Shown: positions 16,370 to 24,231 of the stretch, piece after piece
Numbering within the stretch: position 1 is the stretch's first letter
How the letters are laid out: each line of letters begins with the position of its first letter
Assembly: GCA_026014465.1 (NCBI GenBank)
Contig: JAOZID010000010.1
Span: 1,398,303-1,462,302, forward strand
Reading direction: 5' to 3'
DNA: 64,000 nt
Origin: Candidatus Bathyarchaeota archaeon
GTDB taxonomy: Archaea > Thermoproteota > Bathyarchaeia > Bathyarchaeales > Bathycorpusculaceae
The notes under the pieces: generated by a model
Database searches by the model: none
Told to the model about the DNA's origin: nothing
Seen by the model: only the letters and a program-made list of their open reading frames with translations
Program-made: the position numbers and the translations under genes

Positions 16370-17230
16370 GTGTCCTTTGAAATCCAAGAGCTTCCTGATG
16401 TTATTAGGATTGTTATATTGCTGAACCTGAGCACCGGCAAAGCGGTTCCCAAGTTGTCTCTTAAACGCAAACTTGACAAAGTCTGCGCTAGCCTTTCCTG
16501 CATTGACATGCCTGACTTGGAAGAAGCCCTAACTGAAATGGAGCAAGAAGGCTTAATTACGCGCGAAAAAGACGCCGTGCAGCTAACCAAGCAGGGACTG
16601 CGCCTAGGCAAAGAATGGAAAAGCCTGTTGCTCAAAAAAGAACCCATCCTCGAAGTAGTCGCGGGCTTAGTGGATGGCTCCATAACAGGGCTTGTTGTTA
16701 TTCTCTCATCTTTCATCTCGCTGCTAACTGGCAGCGGCGCCCTATCCTCCCCAAGCACCGTAGTGTTCGCAGCTTTTCTCACCCTAACCGCCGTAGCCAT
16801 AACCAACTTCTCTAGCTTCTTCCTAGGAGGCGTAACAGAAGACCTCGCCGACATCCTGACCCTGCGAAACCTCATGAACTTTAGCTTAAGCGACATCCCA
16901 GACAAAATCGAACGCAAAAAATCCCTCATACTAGTCAAAAACCTCTTCCTCGCCCTAGACAAAGAAATCCGCAACGCAAACCTTTACGCCGCCGTAATCG
17001 TAGCCACCACCACCTTCGTAGCAGGAAGCATACCCATCGCCGCTTTCCTACTGCTACCCTACCCCATCAACGCTGTCGTATCGCTCTCTGTTGTCGCCGC
17101 CATCTCAGGCATATTCCTAGTGCGGTACCGCTCCAAGAAAACGCGGGTACACTGGAAAGTAACGCTGCTCGAAACCCTCGCTATAGTAGGCATAGCAACC
17201 CTAGCATCTGTAATTCTAGGGCTTGTCTAA
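16370..17230 (+). CDS. Winged-helix protein fused to VIT1/CCC1-like membrane transporter
   Basis: 286 residues, GTG start. Residues 1-90 look like a winged helix-turn-helix (ASLSCIDMPDLEEALTEMEQ, EGLITREKDAVQLTKQGLRL). The rest is a membrane domain of about five segments. EVVAGLVDGSITGLVVILSS corresponds to the DGxxT first helix of VIT1/CCC1 iron or manganese transporters. FFLGGVTEDLADI and AAFLLLPYPINAVVS match later family positions. Some loop acidic metal-binding residues are reduced compared with iron-storing VITs. The fusion suggests metal transport coupled to transcription, or a repurposed HTH acting in protein contacts. The stop overlaps the 3' end of the convergent surface-protein gene. 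Confidence 0.65.
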   Translation: MSFEIQELPDVIRIVILLNLSTGKAVPKLSLKRKLDKVCASLSCIDMPDLEEALTEMEQEGLITREKDAVQLTKQGLRLGKEWKSLLLKKEPILEVVAGLVDGSITGLVVILSSFISLLTGSGALSSPSTVVFAAFLTLTAVAITNFSSFFLGGVTEDLADILTLRNLMNFSLSDIPDKIERKKSLILVKNLFLALDKEIRNANLYAAVIVATTTFVAGSIPIAAFLLLPYPINAVVSLSVVAAISGIFLVRYRSKKTRVHWKVTLLETLAIVGIATLASVILGLV

Positions 17231-19869
17231 GCCCCATTTTTTGTTGCTATATAGCTGGCTGGTTTGGTTTTTCTTTTCAAAAGTGCCCCTGCCAAAACCG
17301 TAGCCGCCAAAATCAGCGGCAAAACACTCCACAGCGCAAACTCAGGCACCACCAAAGCCTCCAACCGTGGGTAATAATCCGCGTTGTTTTCATCTATCCC
17401 GTAGGGCGTATCTGCGATTCCCGAACCCGCAATTTCTGAGGCTTCAGGATACCTTGCGGCGTAGTCGCTCCAATAATTACCCACTTCGCCGTTATCCCAC
17501 AACACCTCATCCGTAGTTCCCGCCATAACCACTACCTGCTGTTGATTATCCACAAAGTTATTGCTGAAAACCACGTTTCCTTTGCCTACATTATCTGCCG
17601 TGACGTTGTTTAGTTGGATGCCGATGTTGTTGTCTGTTATGCTGTTGTCGTGGATTGAGGCGTTGCTGCAGTTTTCCCCAAAGGTTATGGCGGCTTTACC
17701 GTTTTGAGTTATGTTGTTGCCGTAGACGTAGAATGGTCCCCACCAGCGAAGGAATATCCCGCCGTTCTCATGGGTGTTTGTTGGGTCGGTTATGCTCCTG
17801 CCCGAGATAAAGTTTCCAGCTATGGTTATGTTGGCGCAGGAATCTGCAATTATCGCACCTGCACCGTTTCCCGCTATAGTGTTGTTGGTTATGGTGGTGT
17901 TTGAGGAGGAAACGTAAATGCCAAAGCCTTTGTTGTCGCTGATGTTGTTATTGCAGAAGACGTTGAAAGAAGGTTTTGCCATCTCTGCTATGTCTTTGTT
18001 GTTGCCGCGGGCTAAAATCCCCTCTAAGTTGCCCACGATGTTGTTGCCTATTATGTTGCACCTTGAAGGCACATGATTAGAACTGTCTTCTATGAGTATG
18101 CCCACGTTGCTGGGGTCGCCTAAAATAGTGAAGCCTAAAACCGTCACGTTATCCGCAGTGATTTGGATTACGCTTTGGGGGTATCGGTACCAGCTCTTTT
18201 TTATGATGGTTGTTTGGGGGTCTTCGCCTATGAGCGAGATTTGTTTGTCAATGACTATTCCGCTATGTCCCTGTGCATAGTACGTGTCTCTTCTAACAAA
18301 GATGGTGTCGCCGTCGCTGGCGTTGTCGATGGCTTCTTGGATAGTGTAGTAATCGTCTGGAACAACAATGGCTCCAGTTGGCGGATTTGCTGGGCGCGGC
18401 GTTGGCGTAGGGGCTGGAACCTCAACGGTCTGCAGCTTGAACGCGTAGACTGCTCCACTTTTCAGGTAAGTGCTGCTGTAATGAGTCACTTCATCTGCGG
18501 CAATGTAGACTACATCATCAACGACCACCACGGGATTGTTGACAACGTTTTCGATTGTATAGTTCCAGATTTTATTTCCAGACACGGCATCAAGGGCGTA
18601 AACGTTGTGCTCAAGCCATTTGTTGAATGTCAATGGACCTCCAGAGCCAACGAAAATGCTTCCGTTAGAGTACGTCAATGCTGTAGCTACTGAGCCGTCT
18701 TCTGCTCCTGGCGCGTAGCTGTAGTCTCGGGTTGGGTTGGTAAACTTCCAGATTTGCGCTCCATCCAACGCGCTTAGGCAATGCACGCCGCTATAATCCG
18801 CAAAATACACGCGGTCATTGACTAGTAACGGCTCCGAAGCACCGCCAAAAACATCCAACTCCCCAACCTCAGGTTGCGCCTTATAACTCCATAGCGTGTT
18901 CCCGTTCAAGGCATCAAAAGCGTAGGCTTCCCCATTTTCTGCCGTTACATACAATACGTCATTAGCGTAAACAGGTCGCCCCAACCCGTAAATGCTCAAC
19001 TTGTCCCACAGTTTTGCTCCGCTTTTTGCTTCAAGGGCAATAATCTCTTTTGCGTCTTCGTCTCCCGCCGCGTTTTGGCTTTGATGACCTAAACAGAGGC
19101 AATTCTTTGCCATGACCTGCCATTCAAAAACTCCTGCCACGGTGTAATTCCACAGTTTTTCCCCGCCAGAAGCATTTACCGCGTAAACAGAGCATCTGCG
19201 TGAGTTGTCTGTGCTATTGTATAGATTGCTCAGGGCGTATATGGTCTCGCCGCTTTTTATTATGCCGTTGATTTTTGCGTCTATTTCGGTGTACTCCCAG
19301 ATTTGTGTGCCTGTTGAAGCGTTAAGTGCCTGAATAATGCCTGCGCTCGCGGTTCTAGCGATAACGCTGTTTTCGTCGCGGTAAACATCAACCTGCCTGT
19401 TTGCGGTGCTTCCAACGTAGATGACTCCACCGTCAAGTACGCAGTAGCTGCTCCATCCTGAATAGGTTATGTTCCAGAGTTGTTCTCCCGTTGACGCGTT
19501 AAGTGCATGAAAAATCGAAGGGTCAAGAACGTTACTGCCGCGTGAACTTGCAAATACGGTTTCTTGAGTGATAACTGGGTTGTACCCGTTGAGCTCCCAA
19601 ACTTGCTCTCCAGTTTTGGCGTCAAGGCAAAAGATGTTGTCTGTTGGCGCGCTTGTCCAGCTTGAGGTGCCGTAGACTAAACCGTTGTGCACCGTTAAAT
19701 CTGAAACGATGGGGGCGGCTGTGGGGTAGCGCCAAAGCTGTAGTGCTTGTGTTCCCATAATCGTTGTTGATGAGTCGTTTTGGGCAGCATTTGATACTGC
19801 GGGACTAAAAGATAGAAAACTCAAACACAGAAGAGAAACCAGAAATGCAACCTGTGCTGGTTTTGCCAT
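17227..19869 (-). CDS. Surface-anchored PQQ-type beta-propeller and beta-helix protein
   Basis: 880 residues. The signal peptide is MAKPAQVAFLVSLLCLSFLS with cleavage probably after SNAA. Residues 40-480 contain repeated blades of the PQQ/PQQ-like type (FCLDAKTGEQVWELNG, HALNASTGEQLWNITY, YALDAVSGNKIWNYT). A Pro/Thr linker follows, then a NosD-like right-handed beta-helix (VVPDDYYTIQEAIDNASDGD) with many ITNNTI/IHDNSI rungs. The C-terminus is VPEFALWSVLPLILAATVL and a basic tail, a membrane anchor resembling PEF-CTERM sorting signals. It acts outside the cell, perhaps in carbohydrate or polymer binding. Ligand unknown. Confidence 0.8.
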   Translation of the reverse strand: MAKPAQVAFLVSLLCLSFLSFSPAVSNAAQNDSSTTIMGTQALQLWRYPTAAPIVSDLTVHNGLVYGTSSWTSAPTDNIFCLDAKTGEQVWELNGYNPVITQETVFASSRGSNVLDPSIFHALNASTGEQLWNITYSGWSSYCVLDGGVIYVGSTANRQVDVYRDENSVIARTASAGIIQALNASTGTQIWEYTEIDAKINGIIKSGETIYALSNLYNSTDNSRRCSVYAVNASGGEKLWNYTVAGVFEWQVMAKNCLCLGHQSQNAAGDEDAKEIIALEAKSGAKLWDKLSIYGLGRPVYANDVLYVTAENGEAYAFDALNGNTLWSYKAQPEVGELDVFGGASEPLLVNDRVYFADYSGVHCLSALDGAQIWKFTNPTRDYSYAPGAEDGSVATALTYSNGSIFVGSGGPLTFNKWLEHNVYALDAVSGNKIWNYTIENVVNNPVVVVDDVVYIAADEVTHYSSTYLKSGAVYAFKLQTVEVPAPTPTPRPANPPTGAIVVPDDYYTIQEAIDNASDGDTIFVRRDTYYAQGHSGIVIDKQISLIGEDPQTTIIKKSWYRYPQSVIQITADNVTVLGFTILGDPSNVGILIEDSSNHVPSRCNIIGNNIVGNLEGILARGNNKDIAEMAKPSFNVFCNNNISDNKGFGIYVSSSNTTITNNTIAGNGAGAIIADSCANITIAGNFISGRSITDPTNTHENGGIFLRWWGPFYVYGNNITQNGKAAITFGENCSNASIHDNSITDNNIGIQLNNVTADNVGKGNVVFSNNFVDNQQQVVVMAGTTDEVLWDNGEVGNYWSDYAARYPEASEIAGSGIADTPYGIDENNADYYPRLEALVVPEFALWSVLPLILAATVLAGALLKRKTKPASYIATKNGA

Positions 19870-19941
19870 GCCAACTCACCTGTGACAGTTGCTTTTTAGC
19901 AGATAAAAGCGTGTTTGTACAGATTTCTTGACGCAAGAACT

Positions 19942-20883
19942 CTACGGCATGCCCTTGAGTTTTAACTCAAAAAAGTGTTCCTTGCTGTTGCGTAGTGCAA
20001 ATACCCGTACTTGTTCGCCGACTTTTCTTTTGCGAATCTCCTCTGCCAAGTCTTCTACGCCGTGAGTTTCCCTGTTGTCTACTTCCAAGATTATGTCGCC
20101 TTGCGTGATGCCTGCGTAGCCTGCTGGGCTTCTTGCTGCAACTTTGCTGACAAGTACCCCGTGTCCAACGGGAAATCCATAGTATCGTGCAATCTCGGGT
20201 GTTAACGTCAAGCCGACTATGCCTAGCCATGGTCGTTTGCCTGTTTCTTGGGTTAAAATATCAGTGGTGCAGGTTTTTGCCGCGTTGATGGGGACTGCAA
20301 ATCCGATGCCTTGCGCGTAGGGTATGATGGCAGTGTTTATGGCTACGATTTTGCCTTCGAGGTCTATTAGGGGGCCTCCGCTATTGCCTGGGTTGATGGC
20401 GGCGTCGGTTTGGACGAGGTTTTCTATGAGTCCGCGTTTGGATTGGATGGTGCGGTTTAATGCGCTGATGACTCCTGAGGTGACCGTTGGGCTGCCTGTT
20501 AAGCCAAAGGGGTTTCCTATGGCGAAGACTCTTTGTCCGACACGTAGCTTGTCTGAGTCGCCTAGTTTTGTTGGGGGCAGGTTTTTGTCTTTGACTTGTA
20601 TGACGGCTATGTCGCGGGCTACGCATGAGCCTACTATGGTGCCTTGGGCGACTTGGTTGTTGTAGAATGTAACGTTGATTTTGTCTGCGCCGCCCACCAC
20701 ATGGTTGTTGGTGAGGATTAAGCCTTCTTTGTCGTCGTATATGGTGCCTGAACCCATGCCGCTTGCTGGAGTTGCTGTTTGATAGAACAGGTTCTGAGCG
20801 CGCCTGACAGTGCTTATGTTAACAACGCCCTTAGTCGCCTTCTCTATACCATCCAGAACCTCTTTTTCATCATGCGCAGACAC
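19942..20883 (-). CDS. HtrA/DegP-family serine protease with PDZ domain, no signal peptide
   Basis: 313 residues. The trypsin-like domain has His61 in TNNHVVGG, Asp91 in ARDIAVI and Ser168 in NPGNSGGPL, the complete catalytic triad. A single PDZ domain follows (VSKVAARSPAGYAGITQGDI, residues 235-300). HtrA proteins remove misfolded proteins. The N-terminus (MSAHDEKEVLDGIEKATKGV) is polar, with no export signal or membrane segment, so this copy is predicted to be cytosolic. This is unusual for the family, though similar archaeal forms exist. A TATA-like TTTATTAAATC lies upstream on the minus strand. Confidence 0.9.
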   Translation of the reverse strand: MSAHDEKEVLDGIEKATKGVVNISTVRRAQNLFYQTATPASGMGSGTIYDDKEGLILTNNHVVGGADKINVTFYNNQVAQGTIVGSCVARDIAVIQVKDKNLPPTKLGDSDKLRVGQRVFAIGNPFGLTGSPTVTSGVISALNRTIQSKRGLIENLVQTDAAINPGNSGGPLIDLEGKIVAINTAIIPYAQGIGFAVPINAAKTCTTDILTQETGKRPWLGIVGLTLTPEIARYYGFPVGHGVLVSKVAARSPAGYAGITQGDIILEVDNRETHGVEDLAEEIRKRKVGEQVRVFALRNSKEHFFELKLKGMP

Positions 20884-21173
20884 AGCTCTCGCCTAGTAGC
20901 ACAGTTCGTTTAAAGATTTAATAAACCTTCAACAGCCACCCTACTGCTGATGCGTAGCTTCAAAACCCTGCAGGCTACGGCTTCCCTCTTTTGCAGTACC
21001 TCGTAGGAGTAGCACTGTTTACCAATATGGTAATCATCTGGGAAAATCTATAAGAATATGCCAAATGTCATTTTGCTTCTGACGTGTGCTTGACGGGGGC
21101 ATCCTCCTTTAAAATCGTCTCACGCCGATTTATTTCCTCTTCCCGTCAAGACTTCGTCACTTAAAATGAGTGG

Positions 21174-22142
21174 GTGACTATGAAAGCCCAAGAACATCTG
21201 ATAATATTTCCTGGTAAAGTAGATAGTGAACGTGAAAATTCAATTGCGGATACATTGAATGTTTTAGACCGTCAATGTAAAGCCTGTAAGCCTGTTTCTC
21301 CTCTTGAATGCATGACGCGATGTAAAGTTTGGAAACTGCGCAACGAACTTAGGCACCTTTGTGAAACCATGGAAAACCCCAACTTCCTAAAAGACCTCCT
21401 CAACGTTCTCAAAAACGACACTCGCATAGCCATTTTGCAAGCCACCGCCAAATCGCGCTACTCTGCAGGTAAACTTCAAACCGAACTTCGCAAAGAAGGC
21501 TACATCCACAGCCAAGATACCCTAATCAACGAGTACCTAAAACCCCTGATGGATGTAGGGTTGGTAACAGAAGCACAAGACCAGTTCTACGCAACAATAT
21601 TTGGCGGCAGATTCGCCAAGCTCATTAAAAACATCCCCGACTTTGGCTCTGTTTTGCCTGCACGTAGCGAATGCTACGAAGAAACCCTGCTCGTTGTCCT
21701 GCTCGATGGACCCAAAACTTTTGAAGAAATTGACGGCTTAGTTCCCTCTAACATTGTCTCTCGAATTCTTAAGCGCCTAAAAACCAGCGAACTCATAGCC
21801 ACCTCCCAAGACCGCGACTACATCTTCTTTTTCCGTTCCAAACGTGACCCCGCAAAAGAAACCCTGCGTCCCACTGAAAACAAAGTATACTGGAACATAC
21901 CCGAGCAGGGTATCTCTGCAAAAAAACTCTCTGACGAAACCCAGCTTTCCCTAAGACGCACCTACAAGTACCTGCGCGGCTTAAAAGGCAAAAAACTAAT
22001 CTTCACCCGAAAAACCCCCAAAACCTACAAGCTAACCCAAAAAGGCGAACGCACCGCCTGGCTGCTAAACGAAATAAACACCTTAGTCAACGAAACCATG
22101 TACTTCTCAGAACAATTCATCAAACACAAACAAAACACATAA
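21174..22142 (+). CDS. Two-winged-helix transcriptional regulator with N-terminal Cys motif
   Basis: 322 residues (or 320 from the ATG at 21180, which follows GGGTGA). The N-terminal segment contains CKACKPVSPLECMTRC, four Cys spaced to bind zinc or an Fe-S cluster. A first winged helix (NFLKDLLNVLKNDTRIAILQ ... GYIHSQDTLINEYLKPLMDV) is followed by a second DNA-binding-like region (IVSRILKRLKTSELI) and a third (LSLRRTYKYLRGLKGKKLIF). I do not know a named family; similar ArsR-like proteins occur in uncultured archaea. It lies beside the ferritin-like, flavodoxin and TrxR genes, so redox sensing through the Cys cluster is plausible but inferred. Confidence 0.6.
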   Translation: MTMKAQEHLIIFPGKVDSERENSIADTLNVLDRQCKACKPVSPLECMTRCKVWKLRNELRHLCETMENPNFLKDLLNVLKNDTRIAILQATAKSRYSAGKLQTELRKEGYIHSQDTLINEYLKPLMDVGLVTEAQDQFYATIFGGRFAKLIKNIPDFGSVLPARSECYEETLLVVLLDGPKTFEEIDGLVPSNIVSRILKRLKTSELIATSQDRDYIFFFRSKRDPAKETLRPTENKVYWNIPEQGISAKKLSDETQLSLRRTYKYLRGLKGKKLIFTRKTPKTYKLTQKGERTAWLLNEINTLVNETMYFSEQFIKHKQNT

Positions 22143-22180
22143 CAAAACACGTTAAAGCCAAAAACAAGATGTAGCGGGGT

Positions 22181-22666
22181 TTACCCGCCTGGGGCTCCGT
22201 GGAAAGGTGCGCCTTCCCATAGGACGCTCCACCATTCTTCTTCAGTTATGGTTTCGCCGTGTACGATGATTTCTAGTACTTTTTTGAGTAGTTCGTGGTG
22301 TCGGCGTTCGTCTTGGAGAATCGAGTTGAGTAGGAACGTGACTTTTTTGTTTTCGATGGCGGGGATTTCTTTTTCGAGTTTTTCGATGAGTTCAGTTTCC
22401 ATGTCTATGTGTTTTTGTACGAGTTCTTTTTGTTTGTCAAGGTTTTCTTGGGTCATGGCTTGGGGGACGGTGGTTAGAAGTGCTAGGGCGGAGCCGTATA
22501 GTTGAGCGTGCTTGGTAGAATCCATCGAGATGCCTTTCAAAACTGCCCTCACTGGCGGGTTTTGAATGTCTTTTATGCCTTGGTTTACGGATTCCACAAT
22601 TTTGTTTTCAGCTTCCATTTGCTGTTTGATGAAACCCAAAAGCTTACTGTCTGCTTGTTTGCTCAT
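22181..22666 (-). CDS. Ferritin-like (rubrerythrin-superfamily) protein
   Basis: 161 residues forming a four-helix bundle. Candidate diiron ligands are spread as in the family: MEAENKIVE, DSTKHAQLYG, HIDMETELIEKLE and LQDERRHHELL, giving Glu and His positions in two ExxH-like pairs. There is no rubredoxin domain. The C-terminus (WWSVLWEGAPFHGAPGG) is unusual. It probably handles peroxide, oxygen or iron. It is transcribed after the flavodoxin gene with a short gap on the same strand. Confidence 0.75.
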   Translation of the reverse strand: MSKQADSKLLGFIKQQMEAENKIVESVNQGIKDIQNPPVRAVLKGISMDSTKHAQLYGSALALLTTVPQAMTQENLDKQKELVQKHIDMETELIEKLEKEIPAIENKKVTFLLNSILQDERRHHELLKKVLEIIVHGETITEEEWWSVLWEGAPFHGAPGG

Positions 22667-22693
22667 GAAATCTATTCCTCACCTAAATAGAGG

Positions 22694-23137
22694 CTATGCA
22701 GACTGAATAAGGGTTTCGGCGACCTTTTTGCCTAGTTCTTTGCATTGGTCAAGGGCTTTTTGGTCTGGTTTGTACTTGGCAAGCACGTGGGGTTCGATGA
22801 GTTTCATCTCGAACTTGTTTTTCATGATTTCCAGCACAAGTTTTGGGGCTTCTCCGCTCCAGCCAAACGAGCCAAACGCTGCGCCAACTTTGCCCTTCAA
22901 ATCCACACCCTGCGCGGCTGCTTCCTCAAACAACGTCTTAATATCAACAGGCATGTCATGATGATACGTAGAAGTACCCACCACCACGCCATCATACAAA
23001 CCCAACTCTTTCGCCGCCACATAATAATTCATCTCAACATCCACATCGCCCGCAGCTTTCGCGCCTTCCACAACAGCATTAGCCATCTTCTCCGTGTTTC
23101 CAGTTCGGCTATAATACAAAACAAGAATTCTCGTCAT
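22694..23137 (-). CDS. Flavodoxin
   Basis: 147 residues from the ATG at 23137 (MTRILVLYYSRTGNTEKMAN); the earlier in-frame codon would add three residues. SRTGNT is the FMN phosphate-binding loop, GTSTYHHDMP and AFGSFGWSGEA are the two isoalloxazine loops. It is close in sequence style to the C-terminal flavodoxin domain of the flavodiiron protein at 10.9-12.0 kb. It is a low-potential one-electron carrier, and with the ferritin-like protein downstream may form a small oxygen-response unit. Confidence 0.9.
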   Translation of the reverse strand: MTRILVLYYSRTGNTEKMANAVVEGAKAAGDVDVEMNYYVAAKELGLYDGVVVGTSTYHHDMPVDIKTLFEEAAAQGVDLKGKVGAAFGSFGWSGEAPKLVLEIMKNKFEMKLIEPHVLAKYKPDQKALDQCKELGKKVAETLIQSA

Positions 23138-23230
23138 AACAACCACAAACTAGAACTAAACCACTACAAGAAAATATGAACTTTCCGCCACACCCCGACC
23201 CCAAAACATAACCCTGTTCACACCCGAATA

Positions 23231-23240
23231 GCTATAAACC
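23231..23240 (+). promoter_or_regulatory. TATA box of thioredoxin reductase gene
   Basis: GCTATAAACC, about 40 bases before the ATG at 23278, placing the transcription start near 23263 with a short leader. Confidence 0.5.
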
Positions 23241-23277
23241 GCTTAACCTAACCTTACTTTGGCGAGTTGAATTTATC

Positions 23278-24210
23278 ATGGAACATTGGGACTTAATTAT
23301 TGTAGGTGCAGGTCCTGCTGGTTTGGCGGCTGGAATCTATGGTGCCCGAAGCGGACTTCGAACCCTGCTCCTTGACGAAAAAATAGCTGGCGGAACCGCC
23401 GTAGAAGCGCCTCTTGTAGAAAATTATCTTGGCTTTCCTAGCATCAAAGGCTCAGAGTTAGCCGAGAAAATGGTGCTTCACTGCAAGCAAACTGGCGCAG
23501 TTATTCATGATTTGGAGGCGGTTTCGTCTTTGGAGCTTGAGGGCGAGAAAAAGATTGTGAAGACCTCGGTTTCTGAGTATTCGGCTGGCGCAGTTATTAT
23601 CGCTACAGGCTCGAGCTACAAACAGCTTGGGGTAAAGGGCGAGAACGAGTTTCGCGGCAAGGGCGTTAGTTACTGTGGCGTGTGCGACGGCTTTTTCTTT
23701 AAGGGCAAACATGTGCTTGTGATTGGCGGCGGAAACTCTGCATGCGCCACCTCTTTGTATCTTTCTGGTTTAGCCTCCCACGTTACCGTTGTCCACCGCA
23801 GAGCGGCGTTTCGCGGCGAAAAAGCCCTCGTAAAAGACTTAACCTCCAAAACCAACACAACCGTCCTCTTCGACACCACCGTAAAAGAAATCAAAGGCGA
23901 TAAAACCGTAAACACCGTTACGCTCTCTGACCTCAAAACCGGAGAAACCCGCGACATATCTGTGGACGGAGTTTTTGTGCAAATCGGCGAAGCCCCAAAC
24001 AGCCAACTAGCCCAAGACTCAGGCATCCAAGTCAACGAAAGTACACATATAATCATTGATATCAAACAGCAAACCAGCATCCCAGGCGTCTACGCCGCAG
24101 GAGACGTAACCAGCCACCCCATCATGCAAATCGGAACCGCCGTCGGACAAGGCATAACCGCCGCCCTACAAGCCTACAGCTACCTAAAACGACCCTACTA
24201 CAGAAAATAA
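23278..24210 (+). CDS. trxB: Thioredoxin reductase (FAD, NAD(P)H)
   Basis: 310 residues. FAD-binding VGAGPAGLAAGIYGARSGL is at residues 9-27, the redox-active CGVC at about 135-138 (SYCGVCDGFFFKGK), the NAD(P)H-binding GGGNSACATS near 152, and AAGDVTSHPIMQIGTAVGQG at the C-terminus. HRRAAFR suggests NADPH preference, since the Arg pair normally contacts the 2'-phosphate. It transfers electrons to thioredoxin or a glutaredoxin-like protein; no thioredoxin gene was seen nearby. It is divergent from the flavodoxin gene. Confidence 0.93.
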   Translation: MEHWDLIIVGAGPAGLAAGIYGARSGLRTLLLDEKIAGGTAVEAPLVENYLGFPSIKGSELAEKMVLHCKQTGAVIHDLEAVSSLELEGEKKIVKTSVSEYSAGAVIIATGSSYKQLGVKGENEFRGKGVSYCGVCDGFFFKGKHVLVIGGGNSACATSLYLSGLASHVTVVHRRAAFRGEKALVKDLTSKTNTTVLFDTTVKEIKGDKTVNTVTLSDLKTGETRDISVDGVFVQIGEAPNSQLAQDSGIQVNESTHIIIDIKQQTSIPGVYAAGDVTSHPIMQIGTAVGQGITAALQAYSYLKRPYYRK

Positions 24211-24231
24211 AGAGTTTTTGGAGACGCCCAG

